A stretch of 64,000 bases of DNA from Desulfocicer vacuolatum DSM 3385 (GCF_900176365.1 NZ_FWXY01000016.1:62001-126000), one strand, 5' to 3'. Positions 28,507 through 37,926 are shown, counted from the stretch's first letter. Program-made: numbers and translations. Notes: a model not told the origin generated them from the letters alone.

Positions 28507-28694
28507 CTTATAACCGCCACGGACGGACCGTATTCTGATCCCGTTCCGCCCACAACAAAACTTGAAATACATCCCCGGTTTGCGGAGTATTTCATATAAA
28601 ACTGCCATGGGCAAACCTTATTTTGATCCGGCTCTGCCCACAATGAAAGATGAAACCCTAATTATTACAACTCTTTGGATGGAGTCTCATATAA
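28507..28694 (-). repeat. Family A repeat pair, reverse orientation
   Basis: A G-subtype copy (28507-28599) adjoins an A-subtype copy with a variant first hairpin (CCTAATTATTACAACTCTTT) also found at 34220-34250. The pair is directly upstream of the dus gene and feeds it a false N-terminal extension. Confidence 0.88.
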
Positions 28695-28905
28695 ATCCAG
28701 ACACAACAGGACATTTTTCATCAAAAATTTAATTTATTTTTCAGCCCCTGTGCCTGGGATCAAGTTAACATTATCGTATTGATGTTTTTTATCCCAGCCC
28801 TGCCGATAATACAAGTCCGGGACCATGGAAGGCAATATTTTCGTTCCATTTTTTTGCAGTAATCAGTTTTTTTCACAGGCAATCCGGGGTGACAATTAAA
28901 AACAC

Positions 28906-28941
28906 TTGACAATTGGATCTAAAAATAGAATATATATTCTA
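28906..28941 (+). promoter_or_regulatory. Promoter with overlapping 16-bp palindrome before tetR
   Basis: TTGACA at 28906 is followed by an AT-rich -10 region lying inside the perfect palindrome TAGAATATATATTCTA (28926-28941). A palindrome overlapping the -10 of a tetR gene is the usual layout of autoregulation, so I infer that the TetR protein encoded at 28970 binds here. Confidence 0.65.
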
Positions 28942-28969
28942 ACATTGAAATACTAATGGAGAATATATA

Positions 28970-29602
28970 ATGGATATTTCAAGAAAAGAACGAGATGATT
29001 TAAGACGACAACGGGAAATCATGGAAGCGGCCCTTTCCATATTTGCAGCCCAGGGATTTCATGGCACCACCATGGCCCAGATCAGTGAAGTTGCCCAATA
29101 CCCCCTTGGAACCATATATAAATATTTCTCCAGCAAGAAACAGATTTACCATGATCTTGTCATGGAGCGGGTCCACCAGTTAGGGGATATTCTCTATGAA
29201 ATCAGCATTCAACCAGACCTTTCCCCCACGGAAAAATTAAAACAATTTTTATTTGCCAAATCAAAATTTTACCGCACAAACAGTGAATTTATTCGTATTT
29301 ATATATCCGAGCGCAGCACCATTGATTCGGTACTCCTGCCCAAACTGAATCAAAAGGTAAACCGCATGAATGATAAAATGGTATCCCTGTTTCAAAAAAC
29401 CTTTGAACAAGGCCGGGACAATGAATTTAAATCCTATCCCCCCCGGGAAATGGCCCTTTTGTTTACGGACATTGCCCATTCCGTGTCTTGGTCCTCCCTG
29501 TTTGAAGAACAAGATGACAAAATCCATCACAAACGACTTGAATTGATTTTCAATATATTTTTAAACGGCGTTGCCAAAAATCAAACTTCACAGGAGAATT
29601 AA
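28970..29602 (+). CDS. TetR-family transcriptional regulator
   Basis: The 210-residue protein has the TetR N-terminal helix-turn-helix (residues ~15-60: EAALSIFAAQGFHGTTMAQI, then PLGTIYKYFSSKKQIYHDLV) and an all-helical ligand domain. A GGAGA site precedes the ATG. The acyl-CoA dehydrogenase gene starts two bases after the stop, so the regulator and the enzyme form an operon, most likely controlled through the palindrome at 28926. A long-chain or medium-chain acyl-CoA is the probable effector by analogy with other TetR regulators of beta-oxidation; this is inference. Confidence 0.93.
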   Translation: MDISRKERDDLRRQREIMEAALSIFAAQGFHGTTMAQISEVAQYPLGTIYKYFSSKKQIYHDLVMERVHQLGDILYEISIQPDLSPTEKLKQFLFAKSKFYRTNSEFIRIYISERSTIDSVLLPKLNQKVNRMNDKMVSLFQKTFEQGRDNEFKSYPPREMALLFTDIAHSVSWSSLFEEQDDKIHHKRLELIFNIFLNGVAKNQTSQEN

Positions 29603-29604
29603 CC

Positions 29605-31416
29605 ATGGCACAACACATTGCTGACAGACGGGACCAGGACTTTGTACTTCATGAGATGCTCAATCTTGCAGATCTTTCAAAACATGAACGGTTTGAAGAT
29701 TTCAACAAAAAAACCATTGACATGGTCATCACCGAAGCCCGGAATCTGGCCATTAAGGAAATTCTCCCCACCCAGGCAGAGGGAGATGAAGTCGGTTGTA
29801 TTCTCAAAGATGGTCAGGTTCATGTGCCCGAAGGCTTTCATAAACCCTACCGCCTTTTTTGTGAGGGGGAGTGGGTGGCCATGTGTGATGACCCGGAATA
29901 TGGAGGGCAGGGCATGCCCAAAGCCCTTGCCATGGCAGCAGGGGAAATGTTCACCGGTGCCAATTGTTCTTTTATGATGTACCCGGGACTGACCCATGGA
30001 GCCGGTAAGCTTGTGGAAGAGTTTGGCACCGATGCCCAGAAAAAAACCTACCTTGCCAACCTTTACACAGGCAAATGGGGGGGGACCATGTGCCTCACCG
30101 AACCTGAAGCCGGTTCCGATGTGGGGGCCTTGAGCACCACCGCTGTCAGAAATGATGACGGTACCTTCTCCATCACCGGAAATAAAATATTTATCTCCGG
30201 TGGCGATCAAGATTTAACGGAAAACATCGTTCATCCGGTATTGGCCCGCATTGAAGGTGCCCCGGCCGGCACCAAGGGGATTTCCCTTTTTCTGGTTCCC
30301 AAATACAAAATAAATGAAGACGGCACCCCCGGGGAACCCAACAATGTGGAGTGCACCGGCATTGAAAAGAAAATGGGCATCCACGGCAACACCACGGCAT
30401 CACTGTCCTTTGGTGCTAAAGGGACCTGTATTGGGGAGCTTCTGGGGGAAGAAAACAAAGGCATGAAAGCCATGTTTGTCATGATGAATGAGGCCCGGCT
30501 GGGCACCGGCATGCAGGGATTCGGCTTTGCCACGGCATCTTACATAAATGCCGTAAATTATGCAAAAGAACGGGTCCAGGGAACAGATCTTTTAAAAATG
30601 TTTGATAAAAATCCCCAATCCGTGTCCATTATCAAGCATCCTGATGTGAGAAGGCAGCTCATCTCCATGAAGGCCTATGTGGAAGGCATGCGCACCCTGC
30701 TTTATTACACCGGCCTTTTATTTGACAAGGTGAACCTGGCTGAAGATGAAAAGGAAAAAGCCCGTTACAAAGGGCTTATTGAACTTTTGACCCCCATCTT
30801 AAAAGCCTATTGCACGGACCGATCCTTTGAAGTGTGCGCCCAGGGTATCCAGGTATATGGCGGATATGGATATATCCGGGAATATCCCCAGGAACAACTG
30901 CTCCGGGATTGCAAAATCACCAGCATCTATGAAGGGACCAACGGCATCCAGGCCATGGATCTTCTGGGCAGAAAACTTGGCATGAACAAAGGCAAACCGT
31001 TTATGGATCTTCTGGGTGAAATGAATAAAACCATGGCAGCGGCAAAGGAAATCGAAACCCTTGTGCCCATGGCGGAAAAATTTGAAACCGCTGTGAACCG
31101 TCTGGGCGAAGTGGCCATGCACATGGGGATGACCGCCATGTCAGAACAGGTGCTCAATGCCTTTGCTGCGGCCCACCCCTTCCTGGATGTCACCGGTGAT
31201 GTGGTCATGGCATGGTTTCATCTCTGGCGGGCCGTGGTGGCTGCCCCGAAAATTGAAAAAGCCAAGAAAAAAGATGTGGCCTATTACCAGGGTCAGGTGT
31301 CCACTGCCGATTATTTCATCACCTGCCAGCTTCCCACCACTTTGGGTAAAATGAATGGACTGACCACCAATTATACACCGGTCATGGAAATGCCCGAGGC
31401 GGCTTTCATCGGATAA
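29605..31416 (+). CDS. Acyl-CoA dehydrogenase, 600-residue type
   Basis: This flavoenzyme performs the alpha,beta-dehydrogenation of acyl-CoA in beta-oxidation. The 603-residue length with an N-terminal extra helix (ADRRDQDFVLHEML) and a C-terminal extension (from ~residue 470) is the enlarged subfamily (Acyl-CoA_dh_C type). The FAD/substrate motifs CLTEPEAGSDVGAL, GNKIFISGG, and the ARLGTGMQGFGFA and YGGYGYIREYPQEQLLRD segments are intact; the catalytic glutamate lies in SIYEGTNGIQAMDL. It is co-transcribed with tetR upstream. A close paralog is at 47166. Electrons would go to ETF. Confidence 0.94.
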   Translation: MAQHIADRRDQDFVLHEMLNLADLSKHERFEDFNKKTIDMVITEARNLAIKEILPTQAEGDEVGCILKDGQVHVPEGFHKPYRLFCEGEWVAMCDDPEYGGQGMPKALAMAAGEMFTGANCSFMMYPGLTHGAGKLVEEFGTDAQKKTYLANLYTGKWGGTMCLTEPEAGSDVGALSTTAVRNDDGTFSITGNKIFISGGDQDLTENIVHPVLARIEGAPAGTKGISLFLVPKYKINEDGTPGEPNNVECTGIEKKMGIHGNTTASLSFGAKGTCIGELLGEENKGMKAMFVMMNEARLGTGMQGFGFATASYINAVNYAKERVQGTDLLKMFDKNPQSVSIIKHPDVRRQLISMKAYVEGMRTLLYYTGLLFDKVNLAEDEKEKARYKGLIELLTPILKAYCTDRSFEVCAQGIQVYGGYGYIREYPQEQLLRDCKITSIYEGTNGIQAMDLLGRKLGMNKGKPFMDLLGEMNKTMAAAKEIETLVPMAEKFETAVNRLGEVAMHMGMTAMSEQVLNAFAAAHPFLDVTGDVVMAWFHLWRAVVAAPKIEKAKKKDVAYYQGQVSTADYFITCQLPTTLGKMNGLTTNYTPVMEMPEAAFIG

Positions 31417-31427
31417 ATTTCATTTTT

Positions 31428-31605
31428 TTTATATGAAATACTCCGCAAACCGGGGGCGTATTTCAAGTTGTGTTGTGGGCAGAACCGCATCAGAATAAGG
31501 TCTGCCCGTGGCAGTTATATGAAATACTCCGTAAATAAGAGGCGTACTTCATGCTTTGTTGCGGGCAGATCCGGATCAGAATAAGGTCCGCCCGTGGCGG
31601 TTATA
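31428..31605 (+). repeat. Family A repeat pair
   Basis: Two head-to-tail copies follow the acyl-CoA dehydrogenase stop by 11 bases. The first is pure A subtype; the second is mixed, with an A-type first arm (GGGCAGA) and G-type second and third arms (TCCGCCC, GTGGCGG). Confidence 0.9.
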
Positions 31606-31610
31606 GAAAA

Positions 31611-31708
31611 TGGCATTATGCCGCCCCCCGAGGGCAATGGGCCCGGCCGGAACTGTGGACAGCTCAATTGGCCGATTCCTATTACCCCCCGGGGGGCTCT
31701 GCTGAGGG
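31611..31708 (+). repeat. Family B palindromic repeat
   Basis: The unit runs from GGCATTATGCCGCC to GGCTCTGCTGAGG with the core GGAACTGTGGACAGCTCAAT. Its outer arms CCCCCCGAGGGCAAT and ATTACCCCCCGGGGGG still pair, with changes relative to other copies. It is joined directly to the A pair on its left. Confidence 0.85.
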
Positions 31709-31737
31709 GAATTGAAGTTCCCCTTTTCATATCAAAC

Positions 31738-31787
31738 GGCTCCGGCTGGACCGTATTTTGATTTCGATCCGCCCGGGACGGTTATTT
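31738..31787. repeat. Rearranged family A fragment
   Basis: GGACCGTATTTTGAT (reverse-type) is followed by GATCCGCCCGGGACGGTTAT (forward-type), which looks like a recombined remnant of two A copies. Confidence 0.5.
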
Positions 31788-31911
31788 CAGGTTAATAAAA
31801 AGAACCGAAACAAGTCATATAAACCCACTCTGCGTATTAAAATCCCCCCCTTTTTCACCGCCTTTTTTGAATTTCATTCATTTAATAAATAGTGCAACCT
31901 AAAAAAAGTCT

Positions 31912-31974
31912 TTGACAAAATAAAGAAGATTCATTTATACATCTTAATTATAAATAGACTGAGCGCTCGTTAGG
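31912..31974 (+). promoter_or_regulatory. Promoter with TGAGCGCTCGTT operator before acyl-CoA ligase
   Basis: TTGACA at 31912 is followed after 18 bases by TATACA, and TGAGCGCTCGTTAGG starts at 31960, exactly 48 bases from the -35 start. This repeats the arrangement at 18953-19015. The right half-site (CGTTAG) is less perfect here. A TetR-family repressor encoded elsewhere is the likely binder. The leader to the gene at 32347 would be about 380 nt. Confidence 0.68.
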
Positions 31975-32346
31975 AAAATCAAAAAGCTTGATTTCAATTA
32001 ATCTTTTATTCTTTTCTTAACAAAAACTCATTCCTAAATTCCTGAATCTGGAATCTAAAAAGAAGTAAAAAACAGGTGGCGGTCATCCCCGTTGTCTGAC
32101 CCAAACAAGGGACTCAGAACATATTAATTTACCATTTATAGCGTCTGGAAAGTAATTATTTAAAAATATCAGCTTAATTAGACGGTGGATTAAAATCTGC
32201 TGGCTCCCTGATTGATGATATATTTTTTGTGTTGGCATATAACATCAGTTTCCCAAAAGTTATCATCAATTAATAAATCATAATCACACAGGCAATATTC
32301 ATTTTAACGACATCCCGTCGAAACCGGTATCCCAAGGAGAGAACCT

Positions 32347-34113
32347 ATGGCCATGGAAAATCTGTACAAAGAAGTCATGGAAATTAACATGATGGAAGAC
32401 AACGACAATAAAGAAGCTGCTGCCAAGGCATTCTTTGAGAAATTGAACTTCATGGAACTTCCTGAATACTTCAACTGGGCTGAAGAAATTTTTGAAGGCC
32501 TCCATGTCAAGGAGCGTGGCGATCACACAGCTTTGGTGTGGACGGATATCGCAACCAAGGAAGAAGCCTCTTTTACTTATTCCCAATTTGCTGCCAGGGG
32601 TAATCAATGTCTCAATGCCCTTCGCGGTGCAGGAATTGAAAAAGGGGACAATATGTACATGATGAACCCCATTGTTCCTGAAACCTGGTTTTCCCACTAT
32701 GCCTGTGTCAAGGGCGGGCTTGTCAATGTTCCCACGGCCACCAGCATGACCATGCGTGAGCTGCAATTTCGTTTTGAAGCCTATGCACCGGATTGCATCG
32801 TATGTGCTGAAGAATTCACAGAGCTCATGGATGAAGCCCTGAAAGAGACCGGCACCGCTCCTAAAATCAAAATCGTACTGGGTGCCAAAGAGGGATGGGT
32901 CAGCTATACTGAACTTGAAAAACAGGCAGAAACCGCAGAAGCGGCCAAAACAAAATCAGACGATGTCATTTTCTGCTTTTTCACCTCCGGCACCACCGGG
33001 CTGCCCAAACGTGTGGGACACACTGCAGGATCATATCCCATAGGCCATCTGTCCACCTCGGTTCTCACCGGCATCCAACCCACGGATATTCACCACAACT
33101 TAAGTGCCCCGGGCTGGGCCAAATGGGCCTGGAGCAGCTTTTTTGGCCCCTTGAATGTGGGTGCCACCGTTGCAGGGTTTAACTTCACAGTTCTTGACGG
33201 CAAACAATATCTTGAGGCCATTGAAAAACATAAAGTTTCTATCTTTTGTGCGCCCCCCACTGCCTGGAGAATGTTCATCAACATGGACATGTCCAAATAT
33301 GATCTATCTTCCCTGCGTCAGTCCATTGGTGCAGGAGAACCCCTGAACCCGGAGGTTATCACCCAGTGGAAAGAAGCCACAGGCACTGAAATCCGTGATT
33401 TTTACGGCCAGACTGAATCCACAGCCATGATCGGTAATCCCCCGTGGATGAAAGGCAAAATGAAATCCGGTTCCTTTGGATATCCCTCATTCATGTACGA
33501 TGTGGCCCTGGTTGACGATGAAGGAAAAGAGATCACTGTACCGGATGAGCCCGGTCACATTGTGGTAAAGCTTGACAAATGGCGGGCCATCGGCCTTTTC
33601 ACCGAATACATCGGCAGCCCGGAAAAAATGGCATCGGTTTTTGTGGACAACTATTATTACACCGGCGACCGGGCATCCATTGATACCGACGGATACTGGT
33701 GGTTTGTGGGCCGGGCCGACGATGTGATCAAATCCTCTGATTTCCGTGTGGGTCCCTTTGAGGTGGAAAGCGCCCTTGTGGAGCATCCCTCTGTGGGTGA
33801 AGCTGCGGTCATCGGATCCCCTGATCCCAAACGCCATCAGCTGGTCAAGGCCTATGTAATTCTCAATGCAGGATTTGAACCCTCAAGGGAGCTTGCCCTG
33901 GAAATTTTCCAGCACACCATCAACATCCTTGCCAAATTCAAAATTCCAAGAATCATTGAATTTGTTACAGAGGTTCCCAAAACCATCAGTGGTAAAATCA
34001 GACGTATTGAGCTGCGGGAAAATGAAGTTGCCCGTAAAGAAAAGGGCGAAGGTCCTGCCAGCGAAGAATATTTCTACTGGGACTTTCCGGAACTGAGTTC
34101 CAAAAAGAAATAA
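32347..34113 (+). CDS. AMP-forming acyl-CoA synthetase, ACSM-like
   Basis: A 588-residue adenylate-forming ligase. The P-loop is FFTSGTTGLPKRVGHTAG, the A5 region FYGQTESTAMIGN, the hinge YYYTGDRASIDTDGYWWFVG with GRADDVIKSSDFRVGPFEVE, and the catalytic lysine is in KTISGKIRRIELR. The missing first Tyr of YTSGTTG (here FTSGTTG) and the PPWMKGKMKSGSFG segment are typical of medium-chain ACSM-type ligases. AAGGAGAG lies 6-7 bases before the ATG. It has its own promoter/operator (31912-31974) and a terminator after it, so it is monocistronic. Confidence 0.92.
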   Translation: MAMENLYKEVMEINMMEDNDNKEAAAKAFFEKLNFMELPEYFNWAEEIFEGLHVKERGDHTALVWTDIATKEEASFTYSQFAARGNQCLNALRGAGIEKGDNMYMMNPIVPETWFSHYACVKGGLVNVPTATSMTMRELQFRFEAYAPDCIVCAEEFTELMDEALKETGTAPKIKIVLGAKEGWVSYTELEKQAETAEAAKTKSDDVIFCFFTSGTTGLPKRVGHTAGSYPIGHLSTSVLTGIQPTDIHHNLSAPGWAKWAWSSFFGPLNVGATVAGFNFTVLDGKQYLEAIEKHKVSIFCAPPTAWRMFINMDMSKYDLSSLRQSIGAGEPLNPEVITQWKEATGTEIRDFYGQTESTAMIGNPPWMKGKMKSGSFGYPSFMYDVALVDDEGKEITVPDEPGHIVVKLDKWRAIGLFTEYIGSPEKMASVFVDNYYYTGDRASIDTDGYWWFVGRADDVIKSSDFRVGPFEVESALVEHPSVGEAAVIGSPDPKRHQLVKAYVILNAGFEPSRELALEIFQHTINILAKFKIPRIIEFVTEVPKTISGKIRRIELRENEVARKEKGEGPASEEYFYWDFPELSSKKK

Positions 34114-34124
34114 GTCTATCTCCA

Positions 34125-34155
34125 TATCATACCCCTGGAATCAAGGGGTGTGATA
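34125..34155 (+). terminator. Terminator after acyl-CoA ligase
   Basis: TATCATACCCCT pairs with AGGGGTGTGATA across a 7-base loop, followed by CCTTTTAAAAA. It lies 11 bases after the stop codon. Confidence 0.75.
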
Positions 34156-34167
34156 CCTTTTAAAAAT

Positions 34168-34312
34168 CGTTACGGGCGGACCCATATCAACATACGGTCC
34201 GCCCGTGGCGGTTATATAAAACTCCAGCCAAAGATCTGTAATAATTAGAGTTTAAATTTTATTGCGGCAAGTCAACCCCCAATATGATCTGCCCATGGCA
34301 GTTATATGAAAC
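34168..34312 (+). repeat. Family A repeat pair (first copy lacks hairpin 1)
   Basis: A 5'-truncated G-subtype copy ends in GTGGCGGTTATATAAAACTCC and is followed by a diverged copy with the variant first hairpin also seen at 28650 and a TCTGCCCATGGCAG end. The block separates two convergent genes. Confidence 0.82.
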
Positions 34313-34333
34313 GGCACACATTAAAAACCGGAC

Positions 34334-36205
34334 TCAAAACTCAGGTTCAGGATCAAAGGGCATTTCGATTTCCACTTCACTGCCGCCACTGCGTGCCATT
34401 TTTGCGTGGGGATAGCGCTTCTGGAACACACGGATCATTTTCCTGTTTTCCGCAAGCACTGTGGCTGTAAATCGTTTGTATTGATTTTCCTTGGCAATGT
34501 TTTCCAGAAGATCCAGAAGATGGGAACCAATGCCCATGCTGTGTATCTCTTCCTTTACCACAAATGCAACTTCTGCGGTTTCCCTGTCAATTTCAGCATA
34601 GGAACCAATGGCGACGATCTGTTTTCGTTTACCCAGTTGACGAAATCCAATGATGGACATATTCCTGCGATAATCCACACTGGCCCACTGGCCCTGGAGC
34701 ATTTTTCTGGAAAAAACTTTTCTTTTGTGAAAAAAACGATAATAAATGGTGTTTTCCTGGAGGGAATAGAAAAAATGCCGGGATTCAAACTCATCCGACG
34801 GCAACAACGGCCTGAAACTGATGCTTTTCCCCATGGGCAGGGACATGGTGGAGTGGTAATTATCGAGAAAAAGCAGGTCCTGGCTGGTGGGGGGCAGTTG
34901 ATCCGGAAAGATATAACGCCGCTTTTTTGCCTCTTCAATGAGCTGATTGCGAAATCTTGGATGGGCCACCTGGGCAAGTTCGATAACACGTTGATAAATG
35001 CTTTTACGCCGTAATTCTGCAATGCCGTATTCAGTGATCACAATGTCAATATCCCCCCGGGTGGTGGCCACACCGGCCCCTTCACTGAGGTGGGGAACAA
35101 TGCGGGACACTTTTCCATTCTGGGCCGTGGAGGGAATGACAATGATGGAAAAGCCCCCTTTACTCAACGCGCTTCCCCGGATAAAATCCACCTGATCGCC
35201 AATACCGCTGTAAAAAAGATAGTCCTTTGAATCGGTGCAGATCTGACCGGTGAGGTCCAGTTCCAGGGCTGAACTGATGGAAATAAAATTATCATTTTTC
35301 GCAATCACATTGGGATCGTTAACAAATTCCGATGATCTGAAATAAAACATGGGATTGTCATTGACATAATCATAAAGCTCCCTTGACCCCATGCACAATG
35401 ACGCCACGGCCCGGCCGGGAAGATAAGATTTATTGCGATTATTAATTACCTTTTTTTTGAAAAGCGGCAACAACCCGTCGGTGATCACCTGGGTGTGAAG
35501 TCCCAGATCCTTTTTGTCGTCCAGGTAGGAGACCACGGCATTGGGTAAATGCCCGAACCCCACCTGGATGGTGGCACCGTCATCCACCATCTGATTAATA
35601 TAGTGGCCAATGCGTTCTGCCACATAATTATTTTTTTCCCGATGCTGCATTTCCACCACAGATTCTTCATGGAGCACCAGAAAGTCAATCTCATCCACAT
35701 GGACAAGGCTGTCCCCCCAGGTTCTTGGCATCTCAGGGTTTATCTGGGCAATCACCGTCATGGCACTTTGCATACCTGCAAGTGTGATATCAACGGATAT
35801 GCCAAGACTGCAGAATCCAAAACGATCCGGGGGACTCACCTGGATGAGGGCCACATCCAGACCGATTTCCTGGGAATAAAAAATCTGGGGAATCTGGGAA
35901 AGATAGACAGGTATATAATCAATTTTTCCCTCAAAGGCGGCCTGCCGCATGGAAACACTGATAAAAAAAAGCTTGAGACTGAAACGATTCAAAAAATTGG
36001 GATCTTCCACATATCTGGCAAGTGTGGAGGAGAGCATCTGATATATAATTATATCCTGTATGTGCGGGTCATCCACCATGGCTTTGATAAGTTGCTGGGG
36101 CTCTCCACAGCCCGTACCCACAAAAACCCTGCTTCCATTTTTAATTTTCTGAACAGCCTCTTCCGGTGTAAATATTTTTTCTGGACAGTATTTTGTCACA
36201 TCCAT
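34334..36205 (-). CDS. Acetyl-CoA hydrolase/CoA-transferase fused to a GNAT acetyltransferase domain
   Basis: Residues ~10-430 form a Cat1/4-hydroxybutyrate-type CoA-transferase: the N-terminal part (GSRVFVGTGCGEPQQL) and the C-terminal part with GFGHLPNAVV and ISSALELDLTGQICTDS, where the glutamate is expected to form the glutamyl-CoA intermediate. Residues ~465-610 are a GNAT domain with AFVVKEEIHSMGIGSHLLDLL, the acetyl-CoA-binding loop. A CoA-transferase joined to an acetyltransferase suggests acyl-CoA recycling coupled to protein acylation, but no substrate is shown. The gene stands alone on the minus strand, downstream of a COG2509-type flavoprotein gene. Confidence 0.88.
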   Translation of the reverse strand: MDVTKYCPEKIFTPEEAVQKIKNGSRVFVGTGCGEPQQLIKAMVDDPHIQDIIIYQMLSSTLARYVEDPNFLNRFSLKLFFISVSMRQAAFEGKIDYIPVYLSQIPQIFYSQEIGLDVALIQVSPPDRFGFCSLGISVDITLAGMQSAMTVIAQINPEMPRTWGDSLVHVDEIDFLVLHEESVVEMQHREKNNYVAERIGHYINQMVDDGATIQVGFGHLPNAVVSYLDDKKDLGLHTQVITDGLLPLFKKKVINNRNKSYLPGRAVASLCMGSRELYDYVNDNPMFYFRSSEFVNDPNVIAKNDNFISISSALELDLTGQICTDSKDYLFYSGIGDQVDFIRGSALSKGGFSIIVIPSTAQNGKVSRIVPHLSEGAGVATTRGDIDIVITEYGIAELRRKSIYQRVIELAQVAHPRFRNQLIEEAKKRRYIFPDQLPPTSQDLLFLDNYHSTMSLPMGKSISFRPLLPSDEFESRHFFYSLQENTIYYRFFHKRKVFSRKMLQGQWASVDYRRNMSIIGFRQLGKRKQIVAIGSYAEIDRETAEVAFVVKEEIHSMGIGSHLLDLLENIAKENQYKRFTATVLAENRKMIRVFQKRYPHAKMARSGGSEVEIEMPFDPEPEF

Positions 36206-36343
36206 ATTCTTTTCCCGGGCCTCTTCTTTGGTCCAATTAAGGCCAGTTTTCTTACATGATTTAAAAGAACATCCCCAAAATAAGGGGAAGCTAAGATTTC
36301 ATTTATCAACCTGCTCCAAGGATATTATGGGACCCTTTCAGGG

Positions 36344-37735
36344 TCAAGCAGAACCTTGGATTATTTTTTTGGCAGGAATAAGGCCTGTGGCCGCAGCAGA
36401 GACAATGTTACCGGCCACACCGGGACCGTCTCCTGCCACATAAATCCCCTTTACAGGGGTTTCCAGGTGGGCATCTGTTTTCATTTGGGTGGCAAAAAAT
36501 TTAATTTCCGGCGCATAGAGCAGGGTCTCGTCATTGGAAACCCCCGGCACCACCAGATTCAAAGTTTCAAGCCCTTCAATGAGATTGGATAAAATGCGCT
36601 CGGGAAGGGCCATGGCAATGTCTCCACACACCACGTTGGTCATGGTGGGTTCAAGATATCCTTTTTTTATACGGTTCCAGGTGGAACGCCGCCCCCTTTT
36701 AAGATCCCCGAAACGCTGGAGAATGGGTTTGCCTCCGCCGATAATGCTTGCCAGGCGTCCAATGGATTCTCCATAGGCCTGATTATCGGTCACAGGCTCG
36801 GTGAGTACCACCTTGGAAAGAAAGGCAAAATTGGTGTTGCTGGACTTTTTATTGGTGTAGGCATGGCCGTTGACACACACAAAATCCTTGTAATTTTCCA
36901 GGGAAATAAATCCCCCCTGGTTGGTACAAAAGGTCCTTGTCTGATCATCATAGGTGGTGGTCTGTACAAAAAAAGTGGGGTCATAGATAATATTGCAAAG
37001 ATCATCCATGATATCGTTGTGAACCTCCACCCGGACCCCCACTTCAATGCCCCGCTGGGAAAGGGGGATACCGTGTTTCTGGGCCAGATTTCCCACCCAG
37101 TTGGCTCCTATACGGCCAGGTGCCAGGATCACATTGTCAGTGAGGTATTCACCCTTGTCCGTGATCACCCGGTTCACCCGCCCGTTTTCAACCCCCACAT
37201 CCATGACCTCCTCCGAGGTGTGTATGGTCAGGCCCCTGTTTTGAATATAGTCTGCCATCCGGGCAATATATTCAGGTAAATTATTACTTCCCAGGTGTTT
37301 TTGTTTAATGAGCAGCAAATCAATCCCAAAACGCTTGGCATCCTTTCGAATCTCCCGGGCCTGCTCCAGATTGGTGGGGTACACCGGACCATCCATGCCA
37401 AAACGGGTAAAGATAACTTCGGTTTCATCAATGAGTTCCTGGGCCGCCCCCCGGGACAGAAACTGGGTGAGATCTGTTTTACCAAGGCGGGGAATAAAGT
37501 TCAGCTTTCCATCGGAGTACAGCCCTGCCCCCCCCACCCCGGACAAGATATTGCAAGGACTGCACTGGACACACTTCTGGGTGGTGTGATTGGGGCACTT
37601 CCGGGCCAGGGGCGCTTTTCCCTTTTCAATCATCAACACCTTGAGATTGGCATGCTCCATGAGATAATATGCTGAAAACAAGCCTGCCGGACCGCCGCCC
37701 ACAATAATAACGTCATATTTCATTTTAAATTCCAT
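36344..37735 (-). CDS. FAD-dependent oxidoreductase, COG2509 type
   Basis: The 463-residue flavoprotein opens with the dinucleotide-binding motif DVIIVGGGPAGLFSAYYL, followed by a cysteine cluster (CPNHTTQKCVQCSPC) that could bind an Fe-S cluster, and the family-typical GVGGAGLYSDGKLN. The C-terminal GIYVAGDGPGVAGNIVSAAA closes the FAD site. This is the uncharacterised FAD-dependent dehydrogenase family (COG2509). The start may be 37735 or the ATG four codons in. A short GACCCT/AGGGTC hairpin overlaps its 3' end, then the CoA-transferase gene follows 138 bases on, so a shared transcript is possible. Confidence 0.85.
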   Translation of the reverse strand: MEFKMKYDVIIVGGGPAGLFSAYYLMEHANLKVLMIEKGKAPLARKCPNHTTQKCVQCSPCNILSGVGGAGLYSDGKLNFIPRLGKTDLTQFLSRGAAQELIDETEVIFTRFGMDGPVYPTNLEQAREIRKDAKRFGIDLLLIKQKHLGSNNLPEYIARMADYIQNRGLTIHTSEEVMDVGVENGRVNRVITDKGEYLTDNVILAPGRIGANWVGNLAQKHGIPLSQRGIEVGVRVEVHNDIMDDLCNIIYDPTFFVQTTTYDDQTRTFCTNQGGFISLENYKDFVCVNGHAYTNKKSSNTNFAFLSKVVLTEPVTDNQAYGESIGRLASIIGGGKPILQRFGDLKRGRRSTWNRIKKGYLEPTMTNVVCGDIAMALPERILSNLIEGLETLNLVVPGVSNDETLLYAPEIKFFATQMKTDAHLETPVKGIYVAGDGPGVAGNIVSAAATGLIPAKKIIQGSA

Positions 37736-37926
37736 GGCTTAATTGTAGCACTCATATTGGAAGCCGGGAGGGTAGGATATCCACCGCCCATAAATGCGCG
37801 ATACCCACAAAAACCACTACTTTGATTTTAGCTTGCCAAGACCCGAGCCCATTACGAGCTTTTTTAAAAAGCAAACCTTTCATTTATACACCTATCACAT
37901 ACAATGTCAAATAAATTCAAAAAAAT

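Noticed and set aside
27525-28643. 372-residue version of the second Dus protein
   Set aside because: The first 48 residues are translated repeat; homologous sequence begins at MDVKLILAPLQGYTD.
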